64,000 nucleotides of DNA from Vibrio cidicii. GTDB lineage: Bacteria; Pseudomonadota; Gammaproteobacteria; Enterobacterales; Vibrionaceae. Each line of letters begins with the position of its first letter. Positions within the stretch are counted from its first letter, which is position 1. The position numbers and the translations under genes were made by a program. Under the pieces are notes generated by a model. The model was not told where the DNA came from. It searched no databases and saw only the letters and a program-made list of their open reading frames with translations. Positions 36,463-46,438 of the stretch are shown one piece after another. The DNA lies in contig NZ_CP046804.1 in NCBI RefSeq assembly GCF_009763805.1, positions 1,178,001 through 1,242,000 on the forward strand, read 5' to 3'.

Positions 36463-37059
36463 CTAACGCCCGCCTAAGGGGCTGGCAACGCATAACACGA
36501 AACTCAAACACAAAAACCGAAACCACCGCGGCTCAATGGGACTGGAAACGCTACGCGTTGACAGTCCATCTTGAGGCGTTTGTTGTAACCGTTTTTCCAT
36601 TCGCACCAGATCCCATAACTTACCATTAAAAGCTCTTGTACCAATTTCTGTCGAAACCACTTCAAAACCTAATGACTCATAGCATTTTCTAGCAACTGTG
36701 TTCTGTTCAAAAACGCCTAAGCTAAACTTGGTTGCAGAAAAATCTAATCGGGCTTTATCGATTAATAACATCAACATCGATTTTGATAGCCCTTGCCCAC
36801 GATAAGCATTTGAAATAAAGGCACGGCAAATCCGATATTGCTCATCGGCGACTTTGTACAACTCAACAAACCCGGCATGTCTACCTTTCACTTTTAGCAG
36901 ATAGGGAAATACTTCCGCTTTGCTACAGTGGGAATGGATCTGTTCATAAGTCAGCGGGAAAACATACGCAGGGCCACCCCATAAATAGTTCAACTCATCT
37001 GAGTCAATCCATTTTATAAGCAGGTCAAAATCCGATTCTTGAAACTCTTCTAAGTTCAT
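36463..37059 (-). CDS. GNAT acetyltransferase with attC-encoded C-terminal tail
   Basis: GNAT fold in the first 158 residues: MNLEEFQESDFDLLIKWID, AFISNAYRGQGLSKSMLMLLI (acetyl-CoA loop RGQGLS, ~residue 90) and EQNTVARKCYESLGFEVVSTE (~117-137). The usual stop TAA at the attC junction is CAA (36583-36585), so translation should continue through nearly the whole attC for 40 more residues to 36463. The tail (QQTPQDGLSTRSVSSPIEP...) has no domain character. Single base change; could be tolerated or an error. Confidence 0.85.
   Translation of the reverse strand: MNLEEFQESDFDLLIKWIDSDELNYLWGGPAYVFPLTYEQIHSHCSKAEVFPYLLKVKGRHAGFVELYKVADEQYRICRAFISNAYRGQGLSKSMLMLLIDKARLDFSATKFSLGVFEQNTVARKCYESLGFEVVSTEIGTRAFNGKLWDLVRMEKRLQQTPQDGLSTRSVSSPIEPRWFRFLCLSFVLCVASPLGGR
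36464..36585 (-). repeat. attC, VCR type, with altered last base
   Basis: Own attC of the GNAT cassette to its right. The terminal base, A in all other sites, is G here (gtttgttg), which removes the usual TAA stop. Confidence 0.93.
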
Positions 37060-37076
37060 GATTTCCCATTAGGTTA

Positions 37077-37197
37077 TAACGCTGCGTTAAGGGGTGAATG
37101 CCGCATAAACCAACTTTCCGCAGACCACTTTCACCACCAAAACCAACCGCATACCAAAAATGCCACGCGGCATGAATCCCGCTTAAACGCCTTGTTA
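37077..37197 (-). repeat. attC, gcgttaaggggtgagtgccgc type
   Basis: gctgcg variant. Own attC of the GNAT cassette 37195-37641. Confidence 0.93.
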
Positions 37198-37641
37198 TGA
37201 GGCAACTTGAAGCGACAAAGAAAGGAAGTTTTCATCGCTTTCAGTCACCTTATAGCCAAGAGATTTGTAAAACCTTAACGCTGACTCGTTTCTAGTAAAA
37301 CTTGATAAGGTTACATGACTACGCCCTTGCTCTCGCGCCATTTCGTGAACCACATTCATTACCCTTCCACCAAGTTGCTGATTCTGAAATTCTGGAAACA
37401 CAATGAGTATATGTACATGAAATGCGTTTTCGTAAGGCTTGAAGCATAGCAATCCAACTTGCTCGTTATTGATATAAACCCAGTGAAACCAATGCGGCTC
37501 GTAGTCATTTTTTAAACGATTGACCTGGAACTCATCACACCAGCCAAAGACGGCATCAACATGCGAATAAAGTCCCTGTTTCACAACAGAGAACAGACTT
37601 TCAAACTCATCATTTTCTATTTGTATTAATTGAATATCCAT
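37195..37641 (-). CDS. GNAT acetyltransferase
   Basis: 148 residues from MDIQLIQIENDEFESLF (the upstream Met lies in the attC margin). GNAT elements: VYINNEQVGLLCFKPYENAFHVHILIVFPEFQNQQLGGRVM with the CoA loop QNQQLGG (~residue 87) and SFTRNESALRFYKSLGYKVTE (~114-134). Substrate unknown. The motif order is complete and no lesion is visible. Confidence 0.88.
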   Translation of the reverse strand: MDIQLIQIENDEFESLFSVVKQGLYSHVDAVFGWCDEFQVNRLKNDYEPHWFHWVYINNEQVGLLCFKPYENAFHVHILIVFPEFQNQQLGGRVMNVVHEMAREQGRSHVTLSSFTRNESALRFYKSLGYKVTESDENFLSLSLQVAS

Positions 37642-37649
37642 ATGCCTCA

Positions 37650-37768
37650 TAACGCCGCGTTAAGGGGCAGCCAACGCTACTACTAAGCTTCTGCATAACA
37701 CCGTAATCACAAAACCAACGCATAATAAAAATGCCACGCGTTGGCTGTCCATCTTGAACGCTTTGTTA
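37650..37768 (-). repeat. attC, gcgttaaggggcagccaacgc type
   Basis: Own attC of the methyltransferase pseudogene cassette. Confidence 0.92.
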
Positions 37769-38339
37769 TATGACTTTACGCGCGATGATATGAACCGCAT
37801 TACTGACATGACCTGAAATGGTCGAAGTTTCAGATACTTTCGACAATTCAATACTGAAGTGATAGCAAAGCCTCAATCTCTTTTGGCCGACTATGCCACA
37901 TTTCGATACCTAAACCTGATAAAAAGTGTAGACTTTCGATTGAACAAAACTCAGCTAAATACAACACACCGTTGGGTTTCAAAACCCGCCAGAGTTCAGA
38001 TACAACTTTTTCACGAGAATCCTGAACAGGTATACAAGTCAATACTGCACATACCACTATCGCATCAAAATAATTGTCTGAAAAAGAAAATAAACCATCT
38101 TGTTGATAACGTAAATCAAGTTCAGGATATTCGGTTAGACCTCGATTAATCATTTCTTTTGATGAATCTACACCAACTAAATCCTTATAACCCAACTTCT
38201 GAAGCTGATTTGAAATACGTCCGTAACCACAACCAAAATCTCAAACTTTACCATTTCGGGGAATCGATATTAAAAAGTCTTCCACAGAAATTTCAAGATT
38301 GAAATCAACATGATCTGCAACATGATCCCATCTGATCAA
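37766..38339 (-). pseudogene. Class I SAM-dependent methyltransferase, broken
   Basis: From a TTG start (38339; AAAGGAG upstream) it reads IRWDHVADHVDFNLEISVEDFLISIPRNGKV, then TGA where VLDFGCGYGR is expected. The SAM-binding DFGCGYGRIS (motif I), LVGVDSSKEMI (motif II), FDAIVVCAVLTCIP and LWRVLKPNGVLYLAEF are all clear. A second lesion, a frameshift near 37860, puts the end (VSETSTISGHVSNAVHIIARKVI) in another frame. With a nonsense codon and a frameshift it is most likely a true pseudogene. Confidence 0.85.
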
Positions 38340-38360
38340 AACTGGACTCCTTTAGTCATA

Positions 38361-38480
38361 TAACGCCCTGCTAAGGGGTGAGCAATGCACTGCCAAAGCT
38401 ACCGCACACCGCCTGAATCACAAAACTCACCGCATGCTAAAAATGCCACGCATTGCGAATCCCGCTTAAGCAGTTTGTTA
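38361..38480 (-). repeat. attC, ctgctaaggggtgagcaatgca type
   Basis: Own attC of the family A cassette 38481-38827. Confidence 0.94.
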
Positions 38481-38827
38481 GCTTAAATTTCAGCACCTTA
38501 GATTTACCAAACCTGAGATTAACCTGATTTAGGAAACCGACAAACTGCCTGAATTTTGAAATCCGAATTGGTTCAAACTTTGTGGCGTTTCATGCGATTT
38601 GAAAGCCCGAAATTTTTGATAAATCACTTTCAGAAAACTCAAAGCGAAAGTAAAACTGCCAAAGCGACTTTGCGCCAAATTTGCTAACCTCGCGCAATCC
38701 CAAAACTCAATTGAGGCAACCGCTCAAAACTCGCGTTGGCAAACAATAACAATTTGCCGAAAAACCGGAACGAACTGCCAAGGGAAGAAAAAACAGGCGC
38801 AAACAATTGATTTTTATTGTTTTAAGC
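38481..38827. other. Non-coding cassette, family A
   Basis: Variant with tttcatgcgatttgaaagcc in the middle, also at 42116, 43537 and 45005. No gene. Confidence 0.85.
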
Positions 38828-38947
38828 TAACGCCCGGTTAAGGGGCAGCCAACGCCACAACCAAGCTTCCGCATAACACCGTAACCACAAAAACCAACGC
38901 ACAGTAAAAATGTCGCGCGTTGGCTGTCCCTCTTGAACCGTTTGTTA
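38828..38947 (-). repeat. attC, cggttaaggggcagccaacgc type
   Basis: Own attC of the family B cassette 38948-39297. Confidence 0.93.
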
Positions 38948-39297
38948 TGTTTAAGCTTCAATGACTTACGTTTTACCAAAACCAAGATTAACTCAGCTTT
39001 GATTCACAAACAAAAGCCAAGACCTAAAAAACTGAAACGATTCATAGATTTGAAAAACAGACTTTGAATTTCGGCAATTCAAGCCCCAAAACCTGTGATC
39101 AAAATACTGAGTGAGCCAGCCGAAGCAACCTCGCGTTTGCCTGTAAATTGATTGAGGCAATTCTCTGAATTTCCAGCGCCAAAGAATAAGTGTCCAGAAA
39201 ACAGCGTTCACAAATGCCAACTTGCCGACAAACTTGAAACTAATCAGCCGAGGAAACAAAGAAAAACCATAATCCACTGATTTTTGGTGATTAAACA
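38948..39297. other. Non-coding cassette, family B
   Basis: Family B copy. No gene. Confidence 0.85.
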
Positions 39298-39416
39298 TAA
39301 CGCCCGCTTAAGTGGTGAGCAACGCAATACGATGTTACCGCACACAACCTAAATCACTAAATTTACCGCAAACCACAAATGCCACGCGTTGCGAATCCGT
39401 CTTAAAGCGTTTGTTA
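39298..39416 (-). repeat. attC, cgcttaagtggtgagcaacgc type
   Basis: Own attC of the truncated family B cassette 39417-39521. Confidence 0.92.
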
Positions 39417-39521
39417 TGTTTAAGCTTCAAGGACTTACGTTTTACCAAAACCAAGATTAACGCGGCTTTGACTCACAAACAAAAGACAAAACCTAGAAAA
39501 CTGAAATGACTCATAATTTTG
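39417..39521. other. Family B cassette, truncated by IS
   Basis: First ~105 bp of a family B cassette (up to actcataattttg); the IS begins at 39522. The remainder is absent. Confidence 0.85.
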
Positions 39522-39640
39522 TGCGTATTTCGGTGATTGCGATCGCTCGTTTCGGTTTATTCCGATCACCTGTTCCTGCCGTTTTTCTCTCTTCCTATTT
39601 TTACTCTAAGTGATCGGATTGCGCCAGTTTTCTCATTGAC

Positions 39641-40339
39641 TCACCGCCCAGTTTCTATTCGGTGACTATTGTGTACCAGCCTATCCATGAGAGCGTCTGC
39701 GACGGTGGCGTTGCCGATCATGTTGTACCACTCTTTTACAGGTAACTGACTGATGACGATTGTGCTGCTGTTTTGGTAACGGTCTTCAAGCACTTCTAAC
39801 AAGTGACCCGCATGCTCTTGAGTCAGTTTTTCCATTCCCCAGTCGTCGAGGATAAGCAGCGCTTTTTTAGCTAGGGATTGAAGTTGCTTTTGATAGCTAC
39901 CATCCAGACGACCTGCGGTCAGGTCATCGAGCAAGCGAGTTAATCGGTAGTATCTGACGGTTTGCTGTTGGTCGCAGGCGCTACTTGCCAGAGCGCAGCC
40001 AAGATAGGTTTTGCCTGCACCTGTTGGGCCTGTGATCAAAATGTTCTGGTGCTTGTGCAGATAACTCCCCGTCAGAAGTTCACTCATCTGTTTGCGGTTG
40101 AGGTTTCGCCCCTCCTTGTAGATGAGTTGGCTCGGCTGAGCATCCACTCTCAGCTTGGCTTGTTGTTTTAAGCGTTGGATTTTGCTCTGATTACGATTCA
40201 AGATTTCACTTTCCAGAAGCAGGCTTAACCTTTCCTCGAAGTCCAGCTCTGCGTAGGTGGTCAGTTGCTCTTGTTGCTGCTCTAACGCTTTCGCCGCATG
40301 ACTTAAGCGCAGGGTTTTGAGTTGGTCATTGAGTGTGTT
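39641..40339 (-). CDS. istB: IS21-type helper ATPase IstB
   Basis: Best start is the ATG at 40339 (MNTLNDQLKTLRLSHAAKAL, after GGAGAAAGG), giving 232 residues; a longer frame exists upstream. AAA+ ATPase with Walker A GPTGAGKTYLGCAL (~residue 98) and Walker B LLILDDWGMEKL (~residue 159), plus VISQLPVKEWYN (sensor region). Assists IstA in target selection. Intact. Confidence 0.94.
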   Translation of the reverse strand, partial: NTLNDQLKTLRLSHAAKALEQQQEQLTTYAELDFEERLSLLLESEILNRNQSKIQRLKQQAKLRVDAQPSQLIYKEGRNLNRKQMSELLTGSYLHKHQNILITGPTGAGKTYLGCALASSACDQQQTVRYYRLTRLLDDLTAGRLDGSYQKQLQSLAKKALLILDDWGMEKLTQEHAGHLLEVLEDRYQNSSTIVISQLPVKEWYNMIGNATVADALMDRLVHNSHRIETGR

Positions 40340-40352
40340 CATATCCTTTCTC

Positions 40353-41885
40353 CTAGTGATAACAGTTCGGGCCACGAACATTGCTGTGAACAAGGTTCGG
40401 TGTATTCGCTTTATCTTTACTCAGTTGCCCCTCGCGATTGTTTTTCAGCAGATTATTGATGAAGGTGTAGTTCGGTTTTGTCAGCATCAGCGCATCTTTA
40501 CAGGCTTGCTCTAGGCGTGATTCACCATGGGCTTTACTCAGATTGAGCAGCCCAAGACAGGAACGATAGGTCTGCTCTGGATGAGGTTTGGCGTTCAGCA
40601 TCTTATTGACGACTTCTCGGGTGGCAGGGCCGATATTGGCTCCCCAGTTGAGCAAGCGTCCAGGCGACCACTTTTGATGTTGATGATGACTCGGCATGTG
40701 CTCTGGTTGGGTGCTGTTTCCGCGCTCTCTTTGACTGCGTGGGTGTTGAGCGACCAAGTTACCTTGATGGTAGATCTGCACCAGACGGTTGGAGGCTTCC
40801 AGCTCGACGTGGTGGCCAACCAGTTGATGGGGAACCGAGTAGTAGTGACGGCGATATTCGACGTGATAGTCAGGCCCAACCTTGGCTTGTCTCGTTTCGG
40901 TATAGAGGTATCGCTGCTTGGGTAGCGGCTTTAATGCAGGTTTATCGAGCTTCTCGAACAAGGCTTTGCGACTCGCGCCATACTGTTTCATCTCACGTTG
41001 GTTTAACTCATCCATCAGCGCTCGGATAGCGAGATTCAGCTCTTTGAAGGTATAGAAGGTTTGGTGGCGAAGCCGCATCATGATCCAGCGTTCGACGAGG
41101 AGCACCGCATTCTCCGCCTTGGCTTTGTCTTTCGGTTTGTAAGGGCGAGCAGGCATCACGGCGGTTTGATAGTGATTGGCCAGTTTCTGATAGCTGTCGT
41201 TCAGTCTTGGCTCATAGCGATTCGCTTTACTGACCGCGCTACGCAGATTGTCGGGAACCAAGAGATGGGGGACGCCACCGAAGTGCTCGAACGCATTGGC
41301 ATGCGCCTCTAGCCAGTAAGACTTTCCTTGGCTGGGGAAGGCTTCCACATAGGTGTAGTTGGACGCACCTAAGGTCGCCACGAACACTTCGGCTTCGCGC
41401 ACTTCGCCTGTGTCAGGGTTCACCACCTGAAGCCGAGGGCCACAGTAATCGATAAACAGCTTATCACCCGCAACATGAAGCTGGCGCATGCTGCGCTTTT
41501 GGGTTTTGAGCCAGCGAGTGAAGTGCTCGCAGAACTGAGTGTAAGCGTAAGCTTTCTCTTGATATTGCTCATGATATTCCTGCCAGAGCAACATCTTCGT
41601 CATGCCTTTACGTCTGAGTTCGACTGCGTATTGCGTGAAGTCTGGCATGACTTTATCGCGACTGGCTTTCTTACCGTGATACAGCGCTTGCGTGAGATCA
41701 GCATCGCTGCAACTTTCAGGCAGAGGCCAACCAAGTGGGCTTTGTTTAAAGCGAGTAAGGAGTTCCGATATGGTGGACGGGCCGAGTTTCAGGCAAGAAG
41801 CGATGCTGCGATTTGAGAGACCGCAGTCGTACTTAAGGCGTAATACCTCTTTGATTTTGTTCATTGGAGTTCTCTTTTTGGCCAT
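40353..41885 (-). CDS. istA: IS21-type transposase IstA
   Basis: 510 residues. N-terminal helix-turn-helix (CGLSNRSIASCLKLGPSTISELL), DDE catalytic core with DKLFIDYCGPRLQV (first Asp, ~residue 147), HLLVPDNLRSAV (second Asp, ~residue 209) and KDKAKAENAVLLVERWI (Glu, ~residue 245), then the C-terminal beta-barrel region (VEYRRHYYSVPHQLVG). Intact; differs strongly from the 339-aa IstA at 56327-57346. Confidence 0.95.
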   Translation of the reverse strand: MAKKRTPMNKIKEVLRLKYDCGLSNRSIASCLKLGPSTISELLTRFKQSPLGWPLPESCSDADLTQALYHGKKASRDKVMPDFTQYAVELRRKGMTKMLLWQEYHEQYQEKAYAYTQFCEHFTRWLKTQKRSMRQLHVAGDKLFIDYCGPRLQVVNPDTGEVREAEVFVATLGASNYTYVEAFPSQGKSYWLEAHANAFEHFGGVPHLLVPDNLRSAVSKANRYEPRLNDSYQKLANHYQTAVMPARPYKPKDKAKAENAVLLVERWIMMRLRHQTFYTFKELNLAIRALMDELNQREMKQYGASRKALFEKLDKPALKPLPKQRYLYTETRQAKVGPDYHVEYRRHYYSVPHQLVGHHVELEASNRLVQIYHQGNLVAQHPRSQRERGNSTQPEHMPSHHQHQKWSPGRLLNWGANIGPATREVVNKMLNAKPHPEQTYRSCLGLLNLSKAHGESRLEQACKDALMLTKPNYTFINNLLKNNREGQLSKDKANTPNLVHSNVRGPNCYH

Positions 41886-42115
41886 GGTCGCTTCCTTACG
41901 TTCTTGTTTAAGAAGTAAAGAATAGCGAGCTATTGATTTAAAAGAGAAAAAGGAAGGATTTCGGGCATTCCGATCGGGGTTTTCGCTATTCCGATCACCG
42001 ATTTCGGAGTGAGGCTAAAAGTGATCGGATAATCGCGGAATCAGTGATCGGTTTAAACCGAAATGGGTGATCGGATAATCCCGAAATGACTGATCGGAAT
42101 GCTCCGAAATATGCA

Positions 42116-42417
42116 GATTTGGAAAACCAACAAACCACCTGAGTTTTGAACCCCGAATTGGTTCAAACTTTGTGGCCTTTCATGCGATTTGAAAACCCGA
42201 AAATTTTGATAAATCACTTTCTGAAAACTCAAAGCGAATGCAAAACTGCCAAAGCGACTTTGCGCCAAACTGACTAACCTCGCGCATTCCCAAAACTCAA
42301 TAGAGGCAACAGCTCAAAACTTGCATTGGCAAACAATACTGATTTGCCGAGAAACCTGAGCGAATTGCCAATGGAAGAAAGAAAAAACACAAACAACTGA
42401 TTTTTAATGTTTTAAGC
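42116..42417. other. Family A cassette, 5' part missing (IS junction)
   Basis: Begins inside family A (gatttggaaaaccaacaaacc) directly after the IS end and runs to the next attC. The missing end and its own attC are not found at the other side of the IS. Confidence 0.85.
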
Positions 42418-42538
42418 TAACGCTGCGTTAAGGGGTGAATGCCGCCTAAACCAACTTTCCGCAGGCCACTTTCACCACCAAAACTCACCGCATACCAAAA
42501 ATGCCACGCGGCATGAATCCCTCTTGAACGCCTTGTTA
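42418..42538 (-). repeat. attC, gcgttaaggggtgagtgccgc type
   Basis: gctgcg variant. Own attC of the family B cassette 42539-42895. Confidence 0.93.
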
Positions 42539-42895
42539 TGCTTAAGCTTCAATGGGTTACGTTTGACCAGAACCAAGCTTAACTCGACTTTGATTCACAA
42601 ACAAAAGCCAAAACGTAGAAAACCGAAATGAATCATAGTTTTGATAATCAGGCTCGGATTTTTGGCAAATCTAGTTTGAAGTTTGAAAACCTAGAAATGG
42701 ATTTCTGATTGAGCGAACCGCCCTAACCTCGCGCTTACCCGAAAATTGAATGAGGCAACTCTCTGATTTTCTAGCGCCAAAGAATAAGTGTCCGAAAAAC
42801 AGCGCTCAAAAAAGCTGGCTTGCCGAAAAACACAAAACTGAAAAGCTGAGGGAACAGAGAAAAACCATAAATCACTGATTTTACTTGATTAAGCA
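42539..42895. other. Non-coding cassette, family B
   Basis: Family B copy, somewhat divergent in the middle. No gene. Confidence 0.83.
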
Positions 42896-43015
42896 TAACG
42901 CCCGCTTAAGGGGCAGGCAACGCCACGACCAACTTTCCGCACAACACCGTAATCACAAAAACCAACGCATAGTAAAAATGCCGCGCGTTGGCTGTCCCTC
43001 TTGAAGCGTTTGTTA
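42896..43015 (-). repeat. attC, cgcttaaggggcagscaacgc type
   Basis: Own attC of the ASCH cassette. Confidence 0.93.
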
Positions 43016-43399
43016 TGTTCGTAGTTCAAGTTTGACTTTGGTTGCTTCTGAATCTGCTAAATCGTAGAACTTTCGTTTTGCTATGGCCTTAACAGGGTTG
43101 TCTAGTTTTCTTACATTACTTAATTTCCACGCCAACCAGCCACTCTCAAACTCTGATTCATCACAGCCTGAATGCTCACAATCCTCTTTTACCCAAGGTT
43201 CACACGAGACAATATCAACAACAGCAACAACCTGCCCTGTCAAATCTTCATCGCCCTCTTTTGTTAACCGTGTGCTATTTTGGACCAGAGCAACATTGAT
43301 CATTGGTAACACTTCTGGACACCAAGTTCTGATTTCCAACAACTTGGTTTTGTTCGCAATCATTGTTCCCCACGGCTCAACTACAGATAGCGCTTTCAC
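43013..43399 (-). CDS. ASCH-domain protein
   Basis: 128 residues from a GTG start (43399; GGAG 8 bases upstream): KALSVVEPWGTMIANKTKLLEIRTWCPEVL is the ASCH signature (S-x-x-x-PW at the start and K..EIRTW). The remaining VVAVVDIVSCEPWVKEDCEHSGCDESEF and FYDLADSEATKVKLELRT fit the beta-barrel. ASCH proteins are PUA-related, thought to bind RNA or nucleotides; partner unknown. Intact partner of the frameshifted copy at 20450-20837. Confidence 0.85.
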   Translation of the reverse strand: MKALSVVEPWGTMIANKTKLLEIRTWCPEVLPMINVALVQNSTRLTKEGDEDLTGQVVAVVDIVSCEPWVKEDCEHSGCDESEFESGWLAWKLSNVRKLDNPVKAIAKRKFYDLADSEATKVKLELRT

Positions 43400-43417
43400 A
43401 TTTTTCTCCAAAGAACA

Positions 43418-43536
43418 TAACGCCCTGTTAAGTAGTGAGGCATGCACTACAAAAGCTTCCGCAACACTACGTAATCACTAAAACCAACGCAAACCAAAAA
43501 TGCCACGCATGCCGAATCTGCTTGAACAGTTTGTTA
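43418..43536 (-). repeat. attC, ctgttaagtagtgaggcatgca type
   Basis: Own attC of the family A cassette 43537-43884. Confidence 0.93.
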
Positions 43537-43884
43537 GCTTAAATTTCAGTACCTTAGATTTACTAAGCCCGAGATTAACCTGATTTGGAAAGCCGGCAAA
43601 CTACCTGAGTTTTAAAACCCGAATTGACTCAAACTTTGTGACCTTTCATGCGATTTTGAAACCAGTTAATTTTGACAAATCACTTTCGGAAAACTCAAAG
43701 TGAGAACAAAACTTCCAAAGCGACTTTGCACCAAATTGACTAACCTCGCGCAATCCGGAAACTCAATTGAGGCAACAGCTCAAAACTCGCGTTGGCAAAC
43801 AATGCTGATTTGCCGAGAAACCTGAACGAATTGCTAAAGGAAGAAAGAAAAAGCCACAAACAATTGATTTTCAATGTTTTAAGC
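43537..43884. other. Non-coding cassette, family A
   Basis: Family A copy. Ends GTTAGCTTAAA / TTTTAAGCTAAC are complementary, as in all family A copies. Confidence 0.85.
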
Positions 43885-44006
43885 TAACGCCCGCCTAAGG
43901 GGCTGGCAACGCATTACCACTAAACTCAAACACAACAACTGCAACCACCGCGGCTCAATGGGACTGGAAACGCCACGCGTTGGCAGTCCCTTTGAGGCGT
44001 TTGTTA
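43885..44006 (-). repeat. attC, VCR type
   Basis: Carries a base deletion (tccctttgagg) shared only with 54837-54958. Own attC of the family C cassette 44007-44419. Confidence 0.94.
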
Positions 44007-44419
44007 GCTTCGTAGCCCATTGTTTACCAATGATTTTTAAAACAAATTTGCTTGAAATGCATTTTACGCAAAAGCATTACTCAAACACACGTCCAACACC
44101 AAAAGCTGTGAAGTGAGCAACCAAAACTCGCAGCGATCAAGGTTAAGTTGGCCACTTACCGAATTTCCGACAAAGAAAGCGCGATTTCAGCGACAATGCA
44201 GCCTTTGTGAAACGAAACTTTCCGTGTGGAGCATCCAACAACATTGAAGTATCGAAACTTGATGGGTTTCAGCGACTTTGAAACTGCTGAGCATTCAACA
44301 CTTTCTACCAAGTCAGAATCCGACAAACTCGAAAGCCAACTTGTGCAATTTGAACGCTAAAAGCTGATTGTTCAGAAACGATTGAGTTTGGATTTTGATG
44401 ATTCCAGCCTTTAAGAAGC
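44007..44419. other. Non-coding cassette, family C (duplicate of 54959-55370)
   Basis: Identical to 54959-55370 except one extra A near 44370 (ttcagaaacg). Confidence 0.88.
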
Positions 44420-44539
44420 TAACGCCCTGCTAAGGGGTGAGCAATGCACTGCGAAAGTTACCGCACACCAGCTTTATCACAAAACCCACCGCATGCTGAA
44501 AATGCCACGCATTGCGAATCCCTCTTAAGCAGTTTGTTA
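44420..44539 (-). repeat. attC, ctgctaaggggtgagcaatgca type
   Basis: Own attC of the family A cassette 44540-44884. Confidence 0.94.
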
Positions 44540-44884
44540 GCTTAAATTTCAGCACCTTAGAGTTATCAAACCTGAGACTAACCCAGCTTGGGAAACCTAC
44601 AAACCGCTTGAGCTTGAAAACCCGAATTGACTCAAAATTTGTAGCCGTTCATTTGCTTTGAAACCAGTGAATTTTGAAAACTCATTTTCGGAAAACTCAA
44701 AGCGAAAGCAAAACTGCTAAAGCGACTTTGCGCCAAACTGACTAACCTCGCGCATTCCCAAAACTCAATTGAGGCAACAGCTCAAGACTTGCGTTGGAAA
44801 ATAATGCTGATTTGCCGAGAAACCAGAACGAATGACCAAAGGAAGAAAAAAGACCACAACCAATTGATTTTATTTGTTTTAAGC
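44540..44884. other. Non-coding cassette, family A
   Basis: Family A copy. No gene. Confidence 0.85.
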
Positions 44885-45004
44885 TAACGCCCTGCTAAGG
44901 GGTGAGCAATGCACTACGAAAGCTACCGCACACCGACTTAATCACGAAAACCGCCGCATGCTAAAAATGCCACGCATTGCGAATCCCTCTTAAGCAGTTT
45001 GTTA
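44885..45004 (-). repeat. attC, ctgctaaggggtgagcaatgca type
   Basis: Own attC of the family A cassette 45005-45353. Confidence 0.94.
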
Positions 45005-45353
45005 GCTTAAATTTCAGCACCTTAAGATTTACTAAACCTGAGACTAACCCGATTTAGGAAACTGGCAAACCACCTGCGTTTTAAAACCCGAATTGACTCA
45101 AACTTTGTGGCCTTTCGTGCGATTTGAAAACCCGAAAATTTTGATAGATCACTTTCGGGAAACTCAAAGCAAAAGCAAAACTGCCAAAGCGACTTTGAGC
45201 CAAGCTTGCTAACCTCGCGCAATCCCAAAACTCCATTGAGGCAACGGCTAAAAACTCGCGTTGGCAAACAATGCTGATTTGCCGAGAAACCTGAACGAAT
45301 TGCCAATGGAAGAAAGAAAAAACCATAAACAACTGATTTTTAATGTTTTAAGC
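45005..45353. other. Non-coding cassette, family A
   Basis: Family A copy; two overlapping minus-strand open frames are not conserved elsewhere. Confidence 0.85.
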
Positions 45354-45473
45354 TAACGCCCTGTTAAGGGGTGAGCAACGCAATACCTAAGCCGCCGCAT
45401 AACACCTTAACCACTAAAACCAACGCATAGTAAAAACGCCACGCGTTGCGAATCCCTCTTAAACAGTTTGTTA
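45354..45473 (-). repeat. attC, ctgttaaggggtgagcaacgca form
   Basis: Own attC of the frameshifted gene 45471-46131. Confidence 0.92.
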
Positions 45474-46131
45474 TGCATTTCTAACACCGCACTCAGAATT
45501 CAATAGCCTACCAACTTCTATTAGCTGATTTTTAACGTCCAACCCGTATTTCAGAACATCAATTGCCCATTTTTGCTCATAAAAATTGCCAGAGTAAGAA
45601 AAAGGTTTGATCCTTATTGATGCTCGACCTTCACGTAAGTCTAATTGACGATTAAATTGAACAAGGTTTCGGTGTTTGATTGTATTAACAAAGCTATTTA
45701 CATACTGATACTCAAAACTAGCTAAGATTTTTTCTAACTCAGTTTCTAACATTCCCATCAGGTAACGCTTCACACACCCGACAAATGTCACACAAGTGAA
45801 TTGCTATAGGTTCATGTACTAAAAGAGCATTTAGTAATTGAGCTAAAATATCATACATTGAACGCACATTTTGAAGAGCTGCGTGCAAATGGGCTTGAGC
45901 ACTTATAACTTCACTTTCTAATTCGGCTTTTTCAGAACCCAATGAAAAAACTAACCTCAAAGCCATTTCGGGCTCATCAGAATCTAATTTACTAAATACA
46001 CTGAATGCTTCAGCTTTATGAAACTCGAATATATCAATAACACGAGCTACAGAGTCAAGGTATTCAATATAGTGTTCAGGTTGTTCGCCAAGCAAATCCA
46101 GATGATTCTTTAACTCTTGAATTTTCCACAT
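45471..46131 (-). pseudogene. Helical cassette protein, frameshifted
   Basis: Start MWKIQELKNHLDLLGEQPEHYIEYLDSVARVIDIFEFHK at 46131; mostly helical, with AHLHAALQNVRSMYDILAQLLNALLV. The frame shifts near 45780 (tgtcgggtgtgtg) and continues KRYLMGMLETELEKILASFEYQYVNSFVNTIKHRNLVQFNRQ ... LNSECGVRNA. Joined length about 218 residues. The KHRNLV stretch resembles helical proteins with a catalytic-type Arg/His pair, but no family can be named. Confidence 0.68.
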
Positions 46132-46147
46132 ATTTCCACCGAATGCA

Positions 46148-46268
46148 TAACGCCGCGTTAAGGGGTGAACAACGCGACCACCAAACCTAAACCATTGCGC
46201 TGTAAACACTAAAGCTGATTCAAACCAAAACTGCCAAGCGTTGTGAATCCGCCTTAAACGCTTTGTTA
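46148..46268 (-). repeat. attC, gcgttaaggggtgaacaacgc form
   Basis: Own attC of the 97-aa gene cassette. Confidence 0.91.
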
Positions 46269-46438
46269 GCGCGCATTTCCTGCGCACTGCAATCGCACAG
46301 CCTCAGACTACAATACAAATTGGGCACCTCAAAAACCATAACTACAGGGAATAAATATAGATTTTTGTAGGGCGAACTACTAAAGCATTTTTATGAATCA
46401 ACTCAAGAATCGATTGCTAAGAAAGCCAAAAATCGAAC

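Larger units (their letters stand above)
39522..42115 (-). mobile_element. IS21-type element, second kind, complete
   Basis: 2594 bp, ends TGCGTATTTCGGTGATTGCG (left) and TGCATATTTCGGAGCATTCC (right, inward), with multiple GATCGG subterminal repeats. It carries istA and istB on the minus strand. No target duplication: left flank is a family B cassette, right flank a family A cassette. Confidence 0.93.

Noticed and set aside
41475..41925. Plus-strand frames inside the second IS21-type element
   Set aside because: Shadows of the intact istA on the minus strand.
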